Counted from the stretch's first letter, positions 1 through 10,131 are shown. The stretch: DNA of 33,262 nucleotides from Lactiplantibacillus herbarum (GCF_001039045.1 NZ_LFEE01000036.1:27399-60660); one strand, 5' to 3'. Translations and numbers: made by a program. Notes: generated from the sequence alone by a model not told the origin.

Positions 1-3000
1 GATGATCCTTCTTGAACTGTGACGCTTGCTTAGCTTGACTCGCTGAACTTTGACTCACTGACTGACTAGCCGTTGGTGTACTTGACGCACTGGCCGCATT
101 CGCACCCTGTGCTGGCTGTGAACTAGCCGTCTTATTGGCTTTCGTCGTCGGTGTTGACGAACCAGATTGCGCTGCACTACCTGCTTGACTAGCCTTGTCG
201 CTAGAACTGCTGGTCGTGGCGCTGCTTGATGACGTACTGTCGCTGCTCTTGTCCGTCGCACTTGAACTGGACGAGCTTGAACTAGATGAACTTGTTAATG
301 GACTTGAACTTACCAAGGCACTACTATCACTAGCCGCGCTACTTGATGACGCATCACTTGAATCCGTATCTGCGTCTGGGTCATCGCTGACGTCATTTTC
401 TTCAGCGGCCCATTCATAACCGGCACCCATCGTGTAAGCCATGCCCTTATCACCATCGAAGGTATCGACATAGAAGCCATCCGCATCACTACCCGCATCA
501 ACTTCTACTTCCGTATCTGGTGAGACGTACAAGTTCTTCTCGTCGTCACCATCTTTTAATTCACCAGAGTACAGTGACTTACCATCTTGGGTCACGTCTA
601 CTTGCGTACTTGCGGCCTGTGACAACGGTGTTGCGTCACTGCTAGGGTTGTTATTCGGTGAGACGTCTTCATCATCACCAAAGACTGGTGTGTTGATAGG
701 TTCGCCTTCTTCGAATGAAGAATCTTCGCCTAACGTGATTGGTGAATCATTAGGGGTCGCAGCATCCGCATCCGTGAATTTGAAGTTGCTAGACGTCGTG
801 GCCGTCCCTAAAGCACTCGTTGAATCCTTAGAATCATCGAATGGTGACGTGACACTGATGTCATCCTTATCACCACTTGTGTTGCCCGTACTACTATCGG
901 TATCTGTACCAGTGGTGCTGCTTGAACTGTTGCTGTCAGCACTACTTGAACTGCTGCTTTGTGAACTTGAGCTGGTGCTCGTATCTGAACTAGCATTCGA
1001 GCTAGTATTGGAACTAGAACTGCTGCTTGAACTGGTACTACTTGAGCTCGTGCCACTAGTCGTATTAGAACTCCCGTTGGCGTCCGTACCAGAACCGCTA
1101 TTAGTCCCAGTCGTTGAACCGGTCGTATTACCGTGCTGCTAGTACCGTCCAAGTTAATGTTCTTAGTAGCGACAACTTTTAACCCGTTCGTTAAGTTCAA
1201 ATCATACTTTTCAGCGGTGACCACTGATTTGAGGCCATCCACAGCATCGACTTGTTTACTCAACGTCCCATTATTATTGGCCGTTGTCGTCTGCGTGTTG
1301 ATTTTACCGCTCTTATCGAAGGTCGTCAGCGTCTGTTCACTGCCTAACGTCCGGGTAACCGTCACGGCACCCTGATCATCAACCTTGAATGTCATCTGTT
1401 CGTTCTTCGAAATCTGATAAGTGTACTTAGAGCCATAGTCGAAGACCTGACTAGTACTACTTGCCGCGGTACTACTGTCACTGGCCGTAATAGCGACTTG
1501 CGACGCATCCATGTTGTACTTAACGGTGAAGCCTGAACCGTTCGCATAGTTCTGTGAGACTGAGCGGACTTGGTTCTTGTAATCTTTCCGCGTCAAGATA
1601 CTACTCTGGTTACCCACGTCGACCCATTGGCCAGTAGTTGGCTTGTAGTAGTAGTTCACCGTAATTGGCTTCTCTGTGACCGTATCCTGAGCATTGCCCG
1701 GCATCCGGTCCGTGTCTAACGTATAGAGGTCTTCAAAGTCGGTGGCTTCGGTCGTATAAGTATCACCATACAAGCCTTCAACATCGAGTTCATCTAACTT
1801 CTGACCGTCTTCTAATAGGTAGTTGACGTGCACGTTGTATGGCAATGGATCGTAATACATCGTGGCTTCGTCAGTCTTGTTCGTAGCCGTCCCAGTGGTA
1901 GCGACGTCCAACTTGTCATTGTACTTGTATCCCGTAACGGTCTTTGACTTTGATTTCAGTGAATAAGGCTTACCATAACTGACTTTCACTTTTTCATCAG
2001 GCGCAATCTTATCCGTTGAATCCGTCATGTAATGGTGCAACGTGATCTCACGCTGATTAGCTAGCGTGGTACTGACGGTATTAGAATCCTTACTCTGTTT
2101 GTCGACCACCGTTGTGGCAACGGCCGTGACCTTAGATTGATCCGTCACGTCGGTACCGAACTTGACGCGCGCCTTGAAGTGGTAAGTTTCACCCTTGAAT
2201 GGCAGCTTGGCGATTCCAGCAGCCGTTAGCGTCCACTTAACTTTGTGAGTCGCCGCATCGTAAGCAAGCTGGTAAGAATCCTTAGATAAGGCGTTACCGC
2301 TATCGTCGACGACTTCGCCATCCACGTAGGTCGCGTTACTTGGAATCGTTAATTCTTCAGACCAATCTTTGTATTTCGTCATCAAGTCCTGATCCAAGAC
2401 GTTGACTTTCTGCTTAACCTCATAATTCAATAATTGACTCTGCTTGTCACTATCACTCTGAGTTGCACTCAACGTTGGCGCCGATATTGCGGGCGCCCCT
2501 AGCGTGATCGTGCTAATCGCAAAGACCGGTTGTAACCAGTGATCACTATTGTTGACCCGCGTTGTCCCATAGATAAAGTCCAACTTGCTACCACTAACGG
2601 CAAAGGTCGCACCGGTTGCGGACGCGTATGGCCAGCTAGGATCACGATCCGACTGACCAGCCATAACTAACTGGCTACCACCGAGTGGATTCGCAATCTG
2701 CTTAACGATGGAATTCTCAACGGTGTAGATCGTCCCACCACCAAGATAGGCCGTGTATTCAAATCCTGTTGAAGTCCCAGATACGGGGCCATCAAGACTT
2801 GAAAGCGTAATGAAGGCATTTTGAATATCCACTGCGGCCTTCGTATCTGCGTAGTAGAACTCATAACTGACGTTGGTTTGAGCAACGTTTGAGATTAGGA
2901 TACTACCTGAAAAACTCGGTGGAATCCCCAACTTAACGTCATTCTTCCCGACACCCCCGGGCGCTTTGTGATCCTCGTTATGGTTAGTGATGTGGGTATA

Positions 3001-3357
3001 CGTGACTTTGGCGGTAATCGCCTTGCCATGAAATGTCCCAACCGTTCCGTAAGTCGCCGTAACGGTATCACTATCTTTGACGTCCTTGATGAGCACTTTT
3101 TGTGACTCATCATCTGGCGTGATGGTCGCGCGGCTTCCCGCACTGGTCGTCACACCTTGAAACGCGCCGTCATCCTGCTTAATGACCAGCTGATTGACTA
3201 GTGGCAGTGTTCCCCCATTACCCGGTAACACCGTCACGGCAGCATTTGCCGTAAGACTGCTCGATTGCACGCTAAAGAAAGCAATAGCTGTAGCCAACGT
3301 CATCACTACTAGTAGTAGCTGCGCAGACACGCTATGCCCTGAACCCCTGTTTTTCAT
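1..3357 (-). pseudogene. MucBP-type serine-rich cell-surface adhesin, frameshifted and cut by the window edge
   Basis: Predicted extracellular adhesin. The ATG at 3357 follows an AAAGGGG ribosome site and starts a signal peptide (about residues 1-39, ending near TANAA). Next come a large beta-rich N-terminal region, an isopeptide-type domain (about residues 300-430), and two MucBP-like mucin-binding repeats (about 433-503 and 505-572; the second ends in VNYYYKP). The starting frame then yields a Val/Arg/Gln-rich nonsense tail that stops at 808. From 1132 down to position 2 the frame whose codons sit one base over is completely open. It encodes a Ser/Thr/Gly-rich linker, an acidic segment and another Ser-rich stretch, typical of LAB adhesins. 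Joining the two needs one extra base near 1130-1140, so the gene carries a one-base deletion or a sequencing error. The C-terminal anchor lies outside the window. MucBP assignment is by eye. Confidence 0.75.
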
Positions 3358-3697
3358 GTTAAACCCCTTTTATTTAGTAGTGCCGTGATTGTTAAATATC
3401 ACAACTAACTGATGATAGTAATTTAACATGGAAATCCTCGAATTACAATAAATAAATTAATATTTTCTTAAAGAATTTTAACTATATTTATCAATCACAA
3501 ATCGGTCTGAACCAATATTATGATTGATAAGTCCAAATAATACCGGTTACAAATACCTTATCAAAAATATTAATAATATCATTAATACAACACTAGCTAT
3601 ATTGGGTGAAAATGATTACTGAATTTAAAGACTGCTTCTTAGGTAAACTTACCGTTTTGTTGTAGCATGGACAGTAATATGAAGGGAGTCTGATCAC
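3358..3697. other. Divergent intergenic region with a spaced inverted repeat
   Basis: This AT-rich 340-bp stretch separates the adhesin gene from the uvrA-like gene and must hold both promoters. Besides the adhesin promoter it contains a perfect 10-bp inverted repeat, TTATCAATCA (3488-3497) and TGATTGATAA (3521-3530), with a 23-bp spacer. A short GTGAT/ATCAC pair lies at 3385-3402. I see no small open frame with a ribosome site. The uvrA-like promoter is not clear. Confidence 0.5.
3420..3448 (-). promoter_or_regulatory. Putative promoter of the MucBP adhesin gene
   Basis: On the minus strand a -35 TTGTAA (3443-3448) and a -10 TAAATT (3420-3425) are separated by 17 bp, upstream of the adhesin ATG at 3357. 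The match is partial, so this is a plausible housekeeping sigma site and not a certain one. Confidence 0.4.
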
Positions 3698-6208
3698 ATG
3701 CCACACACCACGTTACCGACTCACATTCAAGTGCGAGGCGCACACGTTAATAACCTTAAAAACTTAGATATCGATATTCCACTCAACCAATTCGTTGCCA
3801 TCACTGGCCGCAGTGGTTCCGGCAAATCATCGTTAGCGATGGGGGTGCTCTATGCTGAGGGCGCCCGACGTTATTTGAACGCCCTCTCAACCTTTACGCG
3901 TCGGCGGATTAACCAAGTCGGCAAAGCCAACGTTGATTCCGTGCAGTACTTACCATCAGCCCTTGCATTACGGCAACGGCCCCAAGTACCCGGCGTCCGC
4001 TCAACGGTCGGAACGATGTCAGAGAGCCTGAACATTTTAAGGCTCGTCTTCTCACGACTTGGCGCCCCAGTCTGTCCTAATGGTCATCAAGTTCCACCTA
4101 CTTTAGCCATCGCAGAAAACATGGGTCACCTAACCTGCCCAACCTGTGGCGTTCACTTTACGGCTCCGGGTGCGGAAAGCTTTGCCTTCAACTCTAACGG
4201 TGCCTGTCCAACTTGTGGTGGTTTAGGCGAAGTACGTCAAATTGACCCTGACTTAATCATCGCGGACGAGAATCAAACGATCGAAGAAGGTGCCGTCGCT
4301 TCGTGGCACCTCCCCGGCCGTAACTTCATGCCGGTCGTTGCTCGTGAAATCGGTATTCCCGTTGATGTGCCGTACCGCGAACTCAGTGACGCCGACAAAC
4401 AACGTGTTTTGCATGGCCCCAAGCAGACGATCGCCATCAACATTCCAAGTTCTAAGGGCAAGATTTTCCATATGGACAACGCCGTCTACGAGAATGCTTT
4501 TGCCGCCGTTGAAGATAGCATGGCGACCACTAAGAATGAACGGGCAATCACCCGTCTCAATCGTTTCTACAAATTCGATACTTGCCCAGACTGTCACGGA
4601 TCACGTTTCAATCCCAAATTGTTAAAACAACTATTAAATGGTAAAAACATCGCTGAAGTCAGTGACATGACCGTTGTTGATCTACACCAATTCGCAACGA
4701 CCATCGTTGACTGGTTACCAGCAGACATGCACCACCTCGGTCACTCATTAGTCGACGAACTGCTACTCAGTCTGCAACCAATGGAAGAACTGGGTCTCGA
4801 CTACTTAACCCTTAGTCGCCCAGGTGCTACCCTATCAACCGGTGAACTACAACGTATTCAGCTCGGCCGGACTTTACGCAGTGCAACAACCGGCGTCCTC
4901 TACGTTTTGGATGAGCCCTCAGTTGGACTGCATCCAGCCAACGTTGACGGCTTAATCAAAGCCTTCCGCGGACTAGTCGCTCAGGGAAATTCAGTTGTCG
5001 TTGTTGACCACGACACTAGCATTATCAGTGCGGCTGACACGGTGATTGAGATTGGCCCGGGCGCGGGGAAACACGGCGGCACCGTTGTCGATCAAGGAAC
5101 TGTGGCGCAGGTCAAACAACAACCCGATTCCCTCATTGCGCCATTTTTAGCGGGGACAGCGACCTTACGTGAACGGCCAGTATTAGCTGACGCTGACTTA
5201 TGGAAAAAGGGCGCCCTCTCAATTGAAGTCGCCCACCACTTTAATATTCAAGATATTACCGCTAGGATTCCTAAAAATCGCTTTACGACCGTCACTGGCA
5301 TGAGTGGTGCCGGAAAAACGACGCTGATTCTGGATAGCTTGATTCCAGCATTGACTGCCACAGCCAAACATCAGCCACTACCTCAGCACGTCAAACAGTT
5401 CGATAGTCAGCATATCCGTCACGTCGTTGAAGTCGATTCAGTTCCCGTTGGCAAAAACGTGCGCTCAACGGTAGCCACCTACACCAACATTTTAGATCAC
5501 TTGCGCCAGCTTTTTGCCAACACCCCCGCAGCACAGGAACAAGGCTGGACTGCTAGTCAATTCTCGTACAACGTGGCAGCTGGCGCCTGCCCAGTCTGTG
5601 GTGGCACCGGCCAGATCTCATTAGATGTTCAATATTTACCAGACATTACCGAAGTCTGCCCACAGTGTCACGGCAAGCGTTACAATCAACAGACCTTAAC
5701 GGTAAAATGGCACGGCTATACGATTGCTGACATTCTTGACCTCTCCGTTGACGAAGCCCAGCCGCTTTTTGCAGATGAAGCTAGCATCGCCAACACGTTG
5801 CAGATTTTACATGACATGGGACTGGGATACCTCTTATTAGGTGAAAGTACCCCGGCACTCTCAGGTGGTGAAGCGCAACGATTGAAGTTGACCTCACGGA
5901 TTGGCAAACGTCAGACCGGCACCCTGTTTGTCTTCGATGAACCCTCAGTCGGCTTGCACCCCCTAGATATTCAGCAGTTAGTTAAAGTATTCGATCAGCT
6001 GATTCAACAAGGTGCGACTGTCATTGCGATTGAACATGACTTAGACGTAATTGCTAACGCTGATTACATCATTGATATGGGCCCAGCCGGCGGGATTCAC
6101 GGTGGAAATATCGTTGCAACTGGAACGCCACAGGAAATTAGTGAAAGCCCCACGAGCGTGACGGGTAAATATTTGAAGCAACATCTCTCATTATTTAATG
6201 CCCAATAA
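3698..6208 (+). CDS. UvrA-like ABC ATPase lacking the UvrB-binding insert
   Basis: Double-ABC ATPase of the UvrA family, 836 residues against about 940-950 for housekeeping UvrA. Start ATG has GAAGGGAGT upstream. ABC-I has Walker A GRSGSGKSS (37-45), a variant signature LSTGELQR (from 379) and Walker B ending in D405-E406. ABC-II has Walker A GMSGAGKTT (534-542), signature LSGGEAQR (from 721) and Walker B D747. The zinc-binding CPxC pairs are kept, including the ABC-II motif CPVCGGTG followed by CPQCHGKRYN. The stretch after the first zinc cysteines is only a few dozen residues, so the UvrB-binding domain of true UvrA is missing, as in UvrA2/DrrC-type proteins linked to tolerance of DNA-binding drugs. 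Repair through UvrB is therefore unlikely; DNA or lesion binding that gives resistance is an inference. The neighbouring exporter and regulator fit that role. Confidence 0.9.
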   Translation: MPHTTLPTHIQVRGAHVNNLKNLDIDIPLNQFVAITGRSGSGKSSLAMGVLYAEGARRYLNALSTFTRRRINQVGKANVDSVQYLPSALALRQRPQVPGVRSTVGTMSESLNILRLVFSRLGAPVCPNGHQVPPTLAIAENMGHLTCPTCGVHFTAPGAESFAFNSNGACPTCGGLGEVRQIDPDLIIADENQTIEEGAVASWHLPGRNFMPVVAREIGIPVDVPYRELSDADKQRVLHGPKQTIAINIPSSKGKIFHMDNAVYENAFAAVEDSMATTKNERAITRLNRFYKFDTCPDCHGSRFNPKLLKQLLNGKNIAEVSDMTVVDLHQFATTIVDWLPADMHHLGHSLVDELLLSLQPMEELGLDYLTLSRPGATLSTGELQRIQLGRTLRSATTGVLYVLDEPSVGLHPANVDGLIKAFRGLVAQGNSVVVVDHDTSIISAADTVIEIGPGAGKHGGTVVDQGTVAQVKQQPDSLIAPFLAGTATLRERPVLADADLWKKGALSIEVAHHFNIQDITARIPKNRFTTVTGMSGAGKTTLILDSLIPALTATAKHQPLPQHVKQFDSQHIRHVVEVDSVPVGKNVRSTVATYTNILDHLRQLFANTPAAQEQGWTASQFSYNVAAGACPVCGGTGQISLDVQYLPDITEVCPQCHGKRYNQQTLTVKWHGYTIADILDLSVDEAQPLFADEASIANTLQILHDMGLGYLLLGESTPALSGGEAQRLKLTSRIGKRQTGTLFVFDEPSVGLHPLDIQQLVKVFDQLIQQGATVIAIEHDLDVIANADYIIDMGPAGGIHGGNIVATGTPQEISESPTSVTGKYLKQHLSLFNAQ

Positions 6209-6244
6209 TCATCACTCAATCTAAATTAGTTTTCGAAGTACAAT

Positions 6245-6286
6245 AAAAGTGGGTCGTAACTTAACATTAAGTTGCGCCCACTTTTT
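6245..6286. terminator. Bidirectional intrinsic terminator between uvrA-like gene and MFS gene
   Basis: The hairpin AAAAGTGGGTCGTAACTTAA pairs, with one bulge, with the downstream TTAAGTTGCGCCCACTTTTT. It has T-runs on the + strand and A-runs on the left arm, so it can end both convergent genes. Confidence 0.85.
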
Positions 6287-6316
6287 ATATCCATTTTATA
6301 ATCACTAACATAATTA

Positions 6317-7543
6317 TTAACTCACAGACCCGTGGCGATGCGCGACTAACGCCCAAATTAGCGCACTCATTACTAGTCCCAACGCTAACTGGCAGGCCGC
6401 CGTAACGCCAACTAGATTATACAGGAGGATGATGCCGACGCTTCCCATTGGTGCAGCAACCGTGACAATTGAGCTGATTGTTCCGAACACGGCACCAGTC
6501 TGATGCGGATTAACTTGGGTCATAAAAATAGCAAACATCTTTGGATCCAGTTTGCCACTCATAAAAGCAACCATGAACATCCCCAGTAGAATGGGCACTA
6601 ACTGCGGGTACCACAGGAGAATCCCGTAAGTGACACCTGGCGTCCCAATCGCCAGTAATAATAAGTGAAATAAGCTCATTCGGTCAAACCAAGTCTTCTT
6701 GGTGATACCACCTAGAACACTCCCCATCACGAATACAATATTGACTAATAAAATAGCCGTCGCATAACTCAAATGTAAATGTGGCGCTAAATCAATAAAG
6801 ATCAAATTTAGGACAGCATCTAAACTCATCGTAGCAACATTTAATACCATTAGAATTCCAAGATAACTGATTGCTCCCATCCCCGTCGTTGTCACCATCA
6901 ATCGTTGGATCGTTGGCCAAACACGTTCGCCAACTGGTTGAGCCGTGATGACTTCATCTAGTTCAACCGCCCGGCGGCCAACGAGTAGACAGCCTGCTGA
7001 ACATAGAAAGGTCAGCGCATTGATCACACCCGCTAACGCATAGTTGTGACTTTGCGCAATAATCAGTACACCTAACGTCTGCCCTAGTGGCTCAACAATG
7101 GTGCTCACACTCTGGTTAAACCCAAGCGTCTGTTGTCGTTGCGTTGATGGGACACGATTTTGGATAACAATCGTTAACAGATTACCACCATAACGACCGA
7201 TAACATCTGAACTGATATTAATAAAAATAACGACTGCGAAGATGACGGCCGTATGTCGATCAATCAACTTGGCAAGAATGAAGTACAATCCCGCTTGCAC
7301 AACTTTAGACCCAATCAACCAATTCGTTTTACGCCTAGTTTGATCCGCTAAACGTCCCGTAATCGCTCCTGTAACGTATGGCATAACCGTTGCAACTGAC
7401 ACGATTGACACAAACCAGTGAGGATGATCAAAACTTTTAGCATAGGTTAACAAGATAATATTGAAGATACTGACGCCCAGTGTAGCAAAAAAATTCGCAC
7501 TGGCTAGGACTTGTAAGGTTCGATTCTTAAGTACGGTTACCAT
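6317..7543 (-). CDS. MFS family transporter, probable drug exporter
   Basis: Integral membrane permease of 408 residues with about 12 hydrophobic segments, the usual MFS size. After the first helix (LASANFFATLGVSIFNIILL) comes a loop motif ITGRLADQTRRK, which matches MFS motif A (GxLaDrxGrkr). Substrate cannot be read from sequence; multidrug export is a guess from the context. The ATG at 7543 has a strong ribosome site (GAGGAGG). It is transcribed divergently from an Rgg-type regulator 101 bp away and converges with the uvrA-like gene. This suggests a regulated exporter that works alongside the DNA-binding ABC protein. Confidence 0.85.
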   Translation of the reverse strand: MVTVLKNRTLQVLASANFFATLGVSIFNIILLTYAKSFDHPHWFVSIVSVATVMPYVTGAITGRLADQTRRKTNWLIGSKVVQAGLYFILAKLIDRHTAVIFAVVIFINISSDVIGRYGGNLLTIVIQNRVPSTQRQQTLGFNQSVSTIVEPLGQTLGVLIIAQSHNYALAGVINALTFLCSAGCLLVGRRAVELDEVITAQPVGERVWPTIQRLMVTTTGMGAISYLGILMVLNVATMSLDAVLNLIFIDLAPHLHLSYATAILLVNIVFVMGSVLGGITKKTWFDRMSLFHLLLLAIGTPGVTYGILLWYPQLVPILLGMFMVAFMSGKLDPKMFAIFMTQVNPHQTGAVFGTISSIVTVAAPMGSVGIILLYNLVGVTAACQLALGLVMSALIWALVAHRHGSVS

Positions 7544-7572
7544 GATAATGCCTCCTCATTAAGTTGGTGGCC

Positions 7573-7600
7573 TTATCATAGCAACGGTTACCGTGCTACA
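7573..7600 (-). promoter_or_regulatory. MFS gene promoter with dyad in the spacer
   Basis: On the minus strand an extended -10 (TGCTATGAT, with TATGAT as core) lies 19 bp downstream of TTGATT. The spacer and -10 edge contain an imperfect inverted repeat, TAGCAACGGT / ACCGTGCTA (7579-7598, one-base bulge). The perfect palindrome GCATATATGC (7616-7625) lies between this and the regulator's ribosome site. These are candidate operators for the divergent regulator. Confidence 0.5.
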
Positions 7601-7644
7601 ATCAATGGATAGGTTGCATATATGCCACATATGGGAGGTTAATT

Positions 7645-8538
7645 ATGAAAGCAATTGGGCTAACAGTTCACCAAGTTCGGCTGGCTAAAGGGCTGACTCA
7701 GCAAGAAGTCTACGGTGGTATCGTTTCACGTTCCTTTGCTTCACGCTTTGAAAGTGGGAGTAATGACATTGGTGCCAGTAAGTTGTTTGCTATCTTAGAT
7801 AACTTAGCTATTTCTGCTGACGAACTTCGCTTTATTCACCAATCGTACCAGCCATCACCTATGGAACAGGCTTTAGCTCAAATCCATCAATACTACGCCG
7901 CGGCTAACTTTACCGCCCTCACCGACTGGGTCCGTGATCATCAGCATAGTCCTCGCGCTTATGAACAATTAGTCGCCAGTTACGCTAGTATCTTATTGAT
8001 TGCTTACGATCATGAAGCTGTTCATCTGACCGTAGCCACCCGTCCAGCTTATCGGCACCTACTAACTGCTAAAACTTGGACGGTACAAGAACTTAAATTG
8101 GCTAACCTACTGATTCCAATCATTGCCACAACGGACGGCTTACCAGCACTAGCTCCTCTGACAACTAAGATGGAAAAGAATTGCCAACGCTATCAAACTC
8201 AATGGGGAGATCCATTCAACGTTCTGGACAATCTAATTGAATTTTACGGTTCACTGTTACAAACCTACCTGAACTTCCATGATTATGACAACGCCCGGAC
8301 ACTAAAATCAAAACTCAAAACAATTGAAGCCGAGCACCTTAACTGGGATGGTCGACTCAGCCGTCAACTCTGGCTAGGACTCTGGGAATGCTATTTCGGT
8401 GACTGGGACCTTGGACAATCCTTGATTGACGAAGTGATTGCAGTCGAGGAACGGCATCATCCCCGCATTGATAATTCACTGTTCGCAATTCGGAATGTGC
8501 GGGTTAAGCAGGCTAGGGAATATCGGAATAACCAATAG
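7645..8538 (+). CDS. Rgg/GadR/MutR-type XRE transcriptional regulator
   Basis: 297 residues, the usual length of Rgg-family regulators. Residues about 5-62 form an XRE helix-turn-helix (VRLAKGLTQQEVYGGIVSRS, then SRFESGSNDI). The rest is a helical C-terminal domain of the kind that senses peptides or acts as a dimer platform in Rgg proteins. The ATG has GGGAGGT just upstream. It is divergent from the MFS exporter and likely controls it. I found no adjacent short hydrophobic peptide gene, so the signal, if any, is not encoded next to it. It is followed by a terminator at about 8676. Confidence 0.85.
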   Translation: MKAIGLTVHQVRLAKGLTQQEVYGGIVSRSFASRFESGSNDIGASKLFAILDNLAISADELRFIHQSYQPSPMEQALAQIHQYYAAANFTALTDWVRDHQHSPRAYEQLVASYASILLIAYDHEAVHLTVATRPAYRHLLTAKTWTVQELKLANLLIPIIATTDGLPALAPLTTKMEKNCQRYQTQWGDPFNVLDNLIEFYGSLLQTYLNFHDYDNARTLKSKLKTIEAEHLNWDGRLSRQLWLGLWECYFGDWDLGQSLIDEVIAVEERHHPRIDNSLFAIRNVRVKQAREYRNNQ

Positions 8539-8675
8539 ATACTCATGTCAAAAATCGAATAAATACATCGGAACAATCAGCTTAGACCCTACTTGTATTA
8601 GCTAACAGATTTTGGCATAATAATGATGAAATGATATTAACTATCTGAGTTAAATTATTTTGAACGGGCTAGTAG

Positions 8676-8718
8676 CTCTTGCTCCACATCCATTCGGGAT
8701 GCAGCAAGGCTTTTTTTA
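8676..8718 (+). terminator. Intrinsic terminator after the Rgg-type regulator
   Basis: The arms CTTGCT...CATCC and GGATG...AGCAAG form a hairpin with an interior mismatch, followed by a run of seven T. It lies about 140 bp after the regulator stop, so the transcript has a long 3' end or an unseen promoter lies between. Confidence 0.75.
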
Positions 8719-8810
8719 TACAACTACACAACTCTAGCCTCCTTTATACATAAGTAATTACGTGAATTAACCTTTTAAATAGCACCCATAATCAAAAAAA
8801 TTTCATACTA

Positions 8811-8855
8811 AAACAATCTGGGAGTACACGCTAACGTGTACTCCCAGATTGTTTT
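8811..8855. terminator. Strong bidirectional terminator, perfect 20-bp stem
   Basis: A perfect 20-bp inverted repeat (arms 8811-8830 and 8835-8854, loop CTAA) is flanked by T on the right and, further out, A-rich DNA on the left. It ends the UMF1-type permease transcript on the minus strand. Apart from this and the preceding terminator, the 8539-8880 gap shows no gene. Confidence 0.85.
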
Positions 8856-8880
8856 CTACCATACATAACTTAATAACAAG

Positions 8881-10131
8881 TTAAACTGATTTATTCTGAT
8901 TCAAATGCGGCAAAGCTAGGAAAATCACCAGCCCGACCAAGAACAAGATACTGAGTGAAGCCGCCCCAATCGTTGACTTACCCGTCATCTGGGTCACAAT
9001 CCCAACTAACACTGGTCCCATCACCGCTGAGAACTTGCCTAAAATGTTGTAGAAACCAAAGAATTCACTACCACTCTGCTTCGGAATCAAGCGGCCAAAG
9101 TACGAACGGCTGAGTGCTTGAATCCCACCCTGACTAGTTCCAACTAGTACGGCTAGCACCCAGAAATCGGTAACCGTTTGTAGCCGCAACGCGTACAGAC
9201 AAATTCCAAGATAGATGACAATCCCTATTAAAATACCGGTTCGCGTCGACGTTTTATTGGCAATCCAACCGTAGAGTAACGAGAATGGGAACGCAACTAA
9301 TTGAACGACCAGTAAGACAATCATCAACGTGGTAGTCGTGATTCCCATATCCATACCAATTGAAGTAGCCATGGTAAAGATCGTGTCAACACCATCAATA
9401 TAGAAGAAATAGGCTACTAGAAACCATGCCGCCGTCCGGTAATTCCGAATATGCTTCAGTGTGGAACCTACTCGCTGAAAGCTTGCTTTTACGGGATGCG
9501 CATTAGGCGCCAGCGCATACTTTTGGTGCACATTTTTCAGTAATGGAATGTAGAAGATTATCCACCAAGCTGCCGCCAGCACGAAGCTCCAGCGAGCGAC
9601 ACCAAAGCTGGACAACAGACCAAACCCACTCGTTAACTGCAAGACTAAAAATAAAATAAAGGCCATCACACCACCCAAATAACCAAAACCGTAGCCATAT
9701 GATGACAAGCGGTCCATCTGATCATTCGACGCCACATCCGTTAGAAAACTATCATAAAATAAATTACCACCCGAATAACCGATAATCGAGAGAATATAGA
9801 TTCCCAACAGCCATTTCCAAGCATTGGTCGGTGCAATACTGAGGCCTAGCGTCATCACCATCCCCAGTGTCGAGAAAACGTTGAGCATCCGCTTCTTCGC
9901 GTGCGGATAATCTGCCAACGCCCCTAGTACTGGTGCCAAAATCGAGACAAGTAGCGTCCCGATACTATTAGCGTAACCCCAGTAAGCCGTGGCGTTTGCG
10001 GGCGTTACCCCGTTGCCCTGCGCGACCGCCTTAAAGTACACCGGTAACACGGCCGTCGTCACAATAATGCCGTAGCCGGAATTGGCCCAATCGTAGGAGA
10101 TCCAACTCCACTGCTGCTTGTTAAATTTCAT
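8881..10131 (-). CDS. UMF1/Atg22-type MFS permease
   Basis: 416 residues. The N-terminus (WSWISYDWANSGYGIIVTT) carries the W-x-x-YDWANS signature of the UMF1 family, related to the yeast vacuolar effluxer Atg22, and about 12 hydrophobic segments follow. A loop of the form APVLGALADYPHAKKRML fits MFS motif A. Bacterial UMF1 substrates are not established; amino acid or metabolite export has been suggested from Atg22. The gene starts 11 bp inside the end of the upstream phosphodiesterase gene, so the two are translationally coupled and probably work on the same compound. This pairing hints at uptake or release of a product of phosphate ester cleavage. Confidence 0.88.
   Translation of the reverse strand: MKFNKQQWSWISYDWANSGYGIIVTTAVLPVYFKAVAQGNGVTPANATAYWGYANSIGTLLVSILAPVLGALADYPHAKKRMLNVFSTLGMVMTLGLSIAPTNAWKWLLGIYILSIIGYSGGNLFYDSFLTDVASNDQMDRLSSYGYGFGYLGGVMAFILFLVLQLTSGFGLLSSFGVARWSFVLAAAWWIIFYIPLLKNVHQKYALAPNAHPVKASFQRVGSTLKHIRNYRTAAWFLVAYFFYIDGVDTIFTMATSIGMDMGITTTTLMIVLLVVQLVAFPFSLLYGWIANKTSTRTGILIGIVIYLGICLYALRLQTVTDFWVLAVLVGTSQGGIQALSRSYFGRLIPKQSGSEFFGFYNILGKFSAVMGPVLVGIVTQMTGKSTIGAASLSILFLVGLVIFLALPHLNQNKSV

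Noticed and set aside
648-1142. Leucine-rich 164-codon open frame on + inside the adhesin
   Set aside because: Mirror of the serine codons on the minus strand; no ribosome site and pure low-complexity Leu/Val.
1125-1145. Programmed -1 frameshift in the adhesin
   Set aside because: No slippery heptamer or downstream pseudoknot was seen; a one-base deletion explains it more simply.
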